Shown here: one piece after another, positions 59,701-64,000 of the stretch
Layout of the letters: every line of letters begins with the position of its first letter
Numbering within the stretch: position 1 is the stretch's first letter
Source of the DNA: JAWSVE01 sp050789445
GTDB taxonomy: Bacteria > Pseudomonadota > Gammaproteobacteria > Pseudomonadales > Cellvibrionaceae
Direction: 5' to 3'
Length of the DNA stretch: 64,000 nt
Assembly: GCA_050789445.1 (NCBI GenBank)
Contig: JAILXR010000001.1
Coordinates: 3,162,001-3,226,000, forward strand
Notes under the pieces: model-generated
Told to the model about the DNA's origin: nothing
Database searches by the model: none
What the model saw: the letters and a program-made list of their open reading frames with translations, nothing else
Position numbers and translations under genes: made by a program

Positions 59701-61962
59701 ACGAGTGACATTATCCATTTCAAAGATGGCCGAGTAATAGAAAGAACCTCTCGGCAAATGAAATTAATGGATTCTAGCAATGGACGAGTGTGGAGTTTTA
59801 GGGATATCACGATCAGGCAACAAGCTGAAACTGCATTAATAGAAGCAAAAAACGCAGCTGAAAATGCTGCAAAATATAAATCAGAGTTTCTTGCCAGTAT
59901 GAGTCATGAGATTAGAACGCCAATGAATGGTGTGCTTGGTATGCTGAGCTTAATGTTAAAAGGAGACCTGGGTGGAGAGCAACGGCATTATGCCGATTTA
60001 GCAAAATCAAGTGCTGAATCATTATTGGGAATTGTAAATGATATTTTAGATTTTTCTAAAGTGGAGGCGGGAAGATTAGATTTAGAATTTTTGGAATTCA
60101 ATATTATCGATGTGCTAGAGGATTTTACAGGAGCCATGGCTTATCGAGCTCAAGAAAAAAATATTGCTTTAGTGTTAGATACAAGTGAAATTACGACAGA
60201 AATGGTGATTGGGGACCCCGGGAGAATTCGACAGATACTAACTAACCTTGTTGGAAACGCAATTAAATTTACTCAGCGAGGGGAAGTAATTATTTCAGCG
60301 TCGATTGTTGACGTAAGTGAAAGACAGAAAAAATTATTGTGCACAGTAACTGATACAGGTGTGGGAATATCCCAAGAAAAAATTCAAACAATATTTGATT
60401 CTTTTACGCAAGTCGATGCTTCAACAACCAGAGTTTATGGGGGTACTGGCCTAGGATTGGCAATTGCGAAGCAGCTTTGTGAACTAATGGGTGGTGATAT
60501 TTCGACGGAAAGCACGATGGGTGTAGGAAGTCGTTTTGATTTTAGTGTGTTGTTAGAAAGCGTGAAAGACACCTCAATAGACACAGAAAGCCAAAAGCTC
60601 TTTGAGAAGGATTCAGAAAAATTTAATGGCGTTAATATATTAATAGTTGAAAAGAATAGAGCCATTAACAGTATTATTAGTAAGCAATTTTCTCGTTGGG
60701 GTTCTGGTTGCATGGAGTTGGCTAATGTCTCTGATGCGATCAGCGTTTTAGAGTTTAATGTCGAAAGCGGTGAAAACGAAAATTTTGATGCGATTTTTAT
60801 CGACGAAGACTGCTTGGATGGCAGTATTGATTTTACAAAATCAATACGACAATTTGAAAGCTGTAAGGAGGCTAAAATCATCTTGCTTAGCAAGATACAT
60901 AAAAGTTCTGCACATAAATCATTGCGTCATAAGTCGGCATTGGCGAATAACTTCAATGCAAGGGTTACTAAGCCCGTCACTAAAAAAGCATATTTATTTT
61001 GTCGAGATATTATTGTTAACGGTAGTTTTCGGCATTTTTATGATCAGGAATCTTATAATTCAACGGGTGTGTTGGGGTCATATAAAAATAATACAGAATC
61101 TGAAGAAAACGATAAATATCAAACAGAGCTAAAAAAACAGCTGATTAATAAGCGGTTACTATTAGTTGAAGATAATTATGTCAATCAACATGTTGCTTTA
61201 GGAATGCTCGAGGATATCGGTATTAGTTGCGATGTAGCTGGTAACGGTATGGAAGCAATCACATCTCTTAGCGACTCTCCACGGAATGCACCTTACGATA
61301 TTATTTTAATGGATTGCCAGATGCCCGAAATGGACGGCTTTGATGCGACTAAAAATATAAGACAAGGCGTAAGTGGAGATCAATATATCGACATACCTAT
61401 TGTTGCAATGACAGCAAATGCAATGAAAGGAGATAGGGAGAAATGTCTAGCGTCTGGAATGACAGACTATATATCTAAACCTATTGATAATGTTCAACTT
61501 GAAAAAATTATTATTAAGGTTGTGTTAGGCGAAGCATTTATAAAAGACGGCGATAAATTTGAAGGCCAATCCAATCCCTCAGAAAATATTGAAGAGCCGA
61601 TAAAAATTACCGGGTTGCATGTTTGGGATAAAGATTCAGCCCTTAAAAGAGTAAAGGGTAAAAAGGAGCGGTTAATAAAATTAATTTCTATGTTTCAAGA
61701 AGATATGCCTGATAGATTAGAAAGTTTAAAAAAATTAATCGCCAATGATGATTATGCGAATGTTTGTGGCGTAGCGCATACGATAAAAGGTGTGGCTGGA
61801 AATTTGGGAGCAGAGAAATTAATGGAGCTGGCAAGCAATATTGAAGTGAGTGGGAAAAATCAATACAAAGAAGAAATCCATGAGCTGTTGCCCAGCTTAT
61901 TTGAACAGTATAAAGATGTTAATCAGGAGCTCTCTGATTTTGTATCGAATAGTATTCATTAA
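56782..61962 (+). CDS. Very large membrane hybrid histidine kinase with two receiver domains and HPt
   Basis: 1726 residues. Eight or so membrane helices within 1-290 (MASE-like), a charged linker, another helix (345-370), an extracytoplasmic Cache-like sensor (about 375-680), helix 685-703 and HAMP, PAS (from 773), a second PAS (from 898), HisKA with SMSHEIRTPMNG (His near 1042), ATPase with NLVGNAIKFT and DTGVGIS, receiver 1 (1283-1400), receiver 2 with LLVEDN (1457) and MDCQMPEMDG (1507), and HPt with AHTIKG (1662). Receiver 1 has VEKN in place of the acid pair and an atypical IFIDEDCLDGS, so it may not be phosphorylated normally. It could self-relay phosphate to HPt. Confidence 0.9.
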   Translation: MITPTSKFKLISIWLTLLISFVVVMGLVLSKQVYPSITHLLNSQGISFFIDWSGLIIASVIMFLSLFHFSVHRNSAVLIISFALLCVSIMEIYIHSSILHERIIQGSNDHDGIDGASNVAKINFAWSILRFFSSSVIGIAAVALLWGPRSSRINNNEVIPHKSHSIINTLFILVILIMLTVIFSMLIQYVDGIYLTYLTDHSSITEDLSNPIILMIFGSLLFFGMGSFFTYIWYFSDKRILNFGLLLSFIPQISAQLYFFINLKNPEQMHFLVMQALICTSYLMVGISILKDKSSSIREGKEYREIDNKNETVEVEKTIKKDRNIDDEEIDIIHTFDVGSAKRPLGIQIPVAAFILATSIAAIVGYGFYTQSLEVEKEREIEELRVKSKLVEYLVIQLFKESENDIKFLSGTPPIQGIIASLKNDDKVNYDLWVSRLEQIFMRMVESKINYRKIQYIEVSDSNRDLLNVYKLSDGESEIRSTKKEFKNDLGVPVLGSYGYISGAIDSEGADVFFTSVDFKKGDNYQRPFFEVSIGVKDIKTNEIFGVIAIHVDFEVFIDQLIKDDVIGVNIYAANEKGSVIHSPDSGFVEKMNREKDDEGNTVIGIDNIFPDYKVYRKQGILHRAVDQRSSGGLNFDEEKSSSVSYYRTVLLNGFNNDTKIVLFLQHQQNVVDLQLINFRNKSILMGLVLALVALLLAVFASFRISLPLRKMAQAVQAYHRNGVMQDLPVDSKDEIGVLARSFKNLLVSLDDISEAEKHSSREAKESSDKLQAIVDSAADAIITINEKGIIQSFNLAAEKMFSYQESEVTGESINILMPPSFAERHDGFLEQYILTGVSGIIGVGRELKGVKKDGVEFPMHLAISEVFTNSGRFFTGIVRDISIQKNAELDRMESLSLLEATLESTDNGILVTGSKGNILRVNSRFTEMWGISEELYDAGNEKKLVSHAIGFVSDPSKLVRGMKKIVDDPLKETSDIIHFKDGRVIERTSRQMKLMDSSNGRVWSFRDITIRQQAETALIEAKNAAENAAKYKSEFLASMSHEIRTPMNGVLGMLSLMLKGDLGGEQRHYADLAKSSAESLLGIVNDILDFSKVEAGRLDLEFLEFNIIDVLEDFTGAMAYRAQEKNIALVLDTSEITTEMVIGDPGRIRQILTNLVGNAIKFTQRGEVIISASIVDVSERQKKLLCTVTDTGVGISQEKIQTIFDSFTQVDASTTRVYGGTGLGLAIAKQLCELMGGDISTESTMGVGSRFDFSVLLESVKDTSIDTESQKLFEKDSEKFNGVNILIVEKNRAINSIISKQFSRWGSGCMELANVSDAISVLEFNVESGENENFDAIFIDEDCLDGSIDFTKSIRQFESCKEAKIILLSKIHKSSAHKSLRHKSALANNFNARVTKPVTKKAYLFCRDIIVNGSFRHFYDQESYNSTGVLGSYKNNTESEENDKYQTELKKQLINKRLLLVEDNYVNQHVALGMLEDIGISCDVAGNGMEAITSLSDSPRNAPYDIILMDCQMPEMDGFDATKNIRQGVSGDQYIDIPIVAMTANAMKGDREKCLASGMTDYISKPIDNVQLEKIIIKVVLGEAFIKDGDKFEGQSNPSENIEEPIKITGLHVWDKDSALKRVKGKKERLIKLISMFQEDMPDRLESLKKLIANDDYANVCGVAHTIKGVAGNLGAEKLMELASNIEVSGKNQYKEEIHELLPSLFEQYKDVNQELSDFVSNSIH

Positions 61963-62000
61963 TTTCATGTAGTTAACACTATTTAGCAAGTTTAAATGAT

Positions 62001-63812
62001 ATGAAAAAAAACGATTCTGCAGATAAAAACCAATGGCAAATGATAAACCTTATTCACGGTAGTTGGACAGGGTGGTTAATTCTCGCAATTTCTTTATCTC
62101 TTACCGTCGTTGCTTATTTTGTCGCAAGAAATTTATCCTATGAGCAAGAACGCAAACGTTTCGAATACCGTTCTGATGAGATACAAAATGCAATTACTGA
62201 GCGTATGAGAGTTTATGAGCAGACGCTGTATGCTGCTGCAGCGATGATTGATTCACATGATGGTTTTATCACAAGAGATGAATGGCGAAAATTTGTGGCG
62301 GCAATGCGTATCAATGAAAATTGGCCAGGGATACAGGGTTTGGGTTTTGCCGTTCCTGTTGAATCAGAAAAGAAAGAAATTTTTGAACAAGGTGTTAGAG
62401 ATGAAGGGTTTCCTGAATTCAAAATTTCCCCAGAAGGTGTACGCGATGAGTATACCTCTATTATTTATTTGGAACCTTTTGATTGGAGAAATCAAAGAGC
62501 ATTCGGTTACGACATGTGGTCGAATGAGATGCGGCGGCAAGCAATGCAAAGGGCGAGAGAAGAACGTGTTGCAGCTATTTCGGGCATTATTACTTTGGTT
62601 CAAGAAACCAAAACAGATGTTCAGAAAGGTTTTCTGATGTATTGGCCTGTTTTTCATGAAGAGAATAAACAGTTCTTAGGTTGGGTATATTCAGCATTTA
62701 GAGCCAATGATTTAATGAGCGGCATATTGGGGGATTATGATCCTAATATTGAATTTGAAATATTTGATGGAGAAACGGTAAAAAAAGATAGCTTATTGTT
62801 TGATACTAATGATTTTTTCTCTCAGGGAGAAATGAAGTTTTCTCCTGTTTTTTCTTCCGAAAAAATCATTGAACTTCAAGGAAGACCTTGGACCATTTAT
62901 TTAAGTACTCCAGTGAGTTATTCGGTCAATCGAGAAAATCGTTCGTCGCAATATGTGTTAATTGGTGGAATTATTATCGATATATTGCTTTTCTATTTAA
63001 TCTATTCTTTGTTTTCTATTAATAAAAAAGCACAGCAAATCGCAAGTGATATGACAACAGAATATCGGCTCGCGTCGGAACGTGAAGAGCAAGCGAATCG
63101 GGCGAAATCGCAATTTCTTGCCAATATGTCTCATGAGTTAAGAACACCATTAAACTCAATCATTGGCTTTTCTCATCGTTTAATACGCCGATTATCAGAG
63201 CAAGTAGAAGAGCGTGAGGCAGAAGGTCTTCGGGCCATTCACCGGAATGGTTTGAGCCTATTGTCACTTATAAATGACATTCTTGATTTGTCTAAAGTTG
63301 AAGCAGGACAAATGGAAGTTGATTGTCATCAATTTGATGTAAAAGATATCTGTGAGGATAATATTCTTGAATGGCATGAGTTAGCTAAAGAAAAAAATAT
63401 TAAATTTGTTTTAGATAAGCCCGAATCTCCTATTCTCATCAATTCTGATGTTAGAAAGGTTCAGCAAATAGTTCGTAATCTCATGTCTAACGCTTTTAAA
63501 TATACGACTGAGGGAAGTGTTGTGTTGTCGATACATCCTGCACGTACGGAGCGATCATTGGATGCCGTTGAAATTACAGTCACTGATACGGGTATTGGTA
63601 TTTCTGAAGAAGATTTAGAAAATTTATTCGCTAGTTATTTTCGTGCACAGGAGGTGAGAACAAAAGCTATTCAAGGAACTGGTTTAGGTTTGGTCATTAC
63701 GTCGCAGTTTGTTGGCTTGTTAGGCGGTGAAATAAATGTGGTGAGTGAAGAGGGAAAAGGCAGCTGTTTTTCTGTCATTATCCCTGCTGAGCGAGAAGCT
63801 TCAAAACCCTAA
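62001..63812 (+). CDS. CHASE-domain sensor histidine kinase
   Basis: 603 residues, 38 bases after the hybrid kinase. Membrane helices at about 18-38 and 318-340 enclose a CHASE sensor (GIQGLGFAVPV, YDMWSNEMRRQAMQRARE), which binds small molecules in plants and bacteria. HisKA with NMSHELRTPLNS (His near 378), HATPase with NLMSNAFKYT (494) and DTGIGIS (530). No receiver, so an outside response regulator or the neighbouring kinase's receiver is needed. The gene's last 12 bases overlap those of the convergent alkaline phosphatase gene. Confidence 0.9.
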   Translation: MKKNDSADKNQWQMINLIHGSWTGWLILAISLSLTVVAYFVARNLSYEQERKRFEYRSDEIQNAITERMRVYEQTLYAAAAMIDSHDGFITRDEWRKFVAAMRINENWPGIQGLGFAVPVESEKKEIFEQGVRDEGFPEFKISPEGVRDEYTSIIYLEPFDWRNQRAFGYDMWSNEMRRQAMQRAREERVAAISGIITLVQETKTDVQKGFLMYWPVFHEENKQFLGWVYSAFRANDLMSGILGDYDPNIEFEIFDGETVKKDSLLFDTNDFFSQGEMKFSPVFSSEKIIELQGRPWTIYLSTPVSYSVNRENRSSQYVLIGGIIIDILLFYLIYSLFSINKKAQQIASDMTTEYRLASEREEQANRAKSQFLANMSHELRTPLNSIIGFSHRLIRRLSEQVEEREAEGLRAIHRNGLSLLSLINDILDLSKVEAGQMEVDCHQFDVKDICEDNILEWHELAKEKNIKFVLDKPESPILINSDVRKVQQIVRNLMSNAFKYTTEGSVVLSIHPARTERSLDAVEITVTDTGIGISEEDLENLFASYFRAQEVRTKAIQGTGLGLVITSQFVGLLGGEINVVSEEGKGSCFSVIIPAEREASKP

Positions 63813-64000
63813 GCTATGTTGGATGACATGATAGATGTAATGTTGTTCGTGGGTTTTATGAAATAAATGTGCCCATGGACCTATGGCGTAAATGGCGACG
63901 TCTTCCCCTGCGTGTGATTCACTAGGCATTGGTACTAATGATTCCTGTCGAAAGTTTTTTCCTTGCGTATTAATTTCTGATAAGTCTTTTCTGCCATTTC
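63801..64000 (-). CDS. Alkaline phosphatase, C-terminal part only (cut by window edge)
   Basis: The last 65 or so codons of a minus-strand frame ending in TGA at 63801-63803. GEDVAIYAIGPWAHLFHKTHEQ with the metal-site histidines is the C-terminal signature of PhoA-type alkaline phosphatases. The rest lies beyond base 64000. It converges on the CHASE kinase and overlaps it by 12 bases. Confidence 0.85.
   Translation of the reverse strand, partial: NGRKDLSEINTQGKNFRQESLVPMPSESHAGEDVAIYAIGPWAHLFHKTHEQHYIYHVIQHSLGF

Overview
The window looks like chromosome of an AT-rich marine-type gammaproteobacterium. The housekeeping genes dbpA, rpoD, cysK, mpl, ubiX and rimO, a PA4780-like RIO kinase and a YeaD-like mutarotase all read as gammaproteobacterial. 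A Cellvibrionales-like lineage is a guess from gene content only. No plasmid or phage backbone is visible.

Layout. 1-8.2 kb: the end of a gene for an unknown exported protein, dbpA, an orphan photoactive yellow protein gene, a pseudouridine synthase / RIO kinase / RRM protein / hexose-6-phosphate mutarotase run, a secreted alpha/beta hydrolase and two small genes. 8.2-13.2 kb: integron cassette array 1, all cassettes on the minus strand and separated by attC sites, with no integrase. 13.2-13.55 kb: a leader-like repeat at the upstream end of the array, then tRNA-Ile2(CAU). 14-21.7 kb: cysK, rpoD, a lipoprotein, a pyrophosphate-type phosphofructokinase, mpl and ubiX. 21.8-29.8 kb: an RND/MMPL exporter with an odd acidic insert, then a periplasmic molybdenum hydroxylase cluster (iorA-iorB-like, xdhC-like, mocA-like) and a small unknown protein. 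30.1-45.5 kb: a tightly packed eight-gene MoxR / DUF58 / BatA / von Willebrand A / TPR-metalloprotease / DUF4159 / DUF4175 envelope operon that includes a caspase-fold protein lacking its catalytic cysteine. 45.6-47 kb: rimO. 47.2-51.8 kb: cassette array 2, seven cassettes on the minus strand, again without an integrase. 51.8-52.17 kb: a second copy of the leader-like repeat. 52.3-56.3 kb: a second, cytoplasmic-type molybdenum hydroxylase (MoaD-like, Mo, Fe-S and FAD subunits). 56.8-63.8 kb: a very large hybrid sensor kinase and a CHASE sensor kinase. The 3' end of an alkaline phosphatase gene closes the window.

The most unusual architecture is the pair of integrase-less cassette arrays 34 kb apart, each starting at the same roughly 365-bp palindrome-rich repeat. 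The repeats lie in the same orientation and both end in an integrase-type GTTRRRY-like core. This suggests that several leader (attI-like) copies serve as separate entry points for an integrase encoded elsewhere, or that one array was seeded from the other. The photoactive yellow protein (all chromophore-pocket residues present, no chromophore biosynthesis genes nearby) and the MoxR/DUF4175 operon are the other main points of interest.
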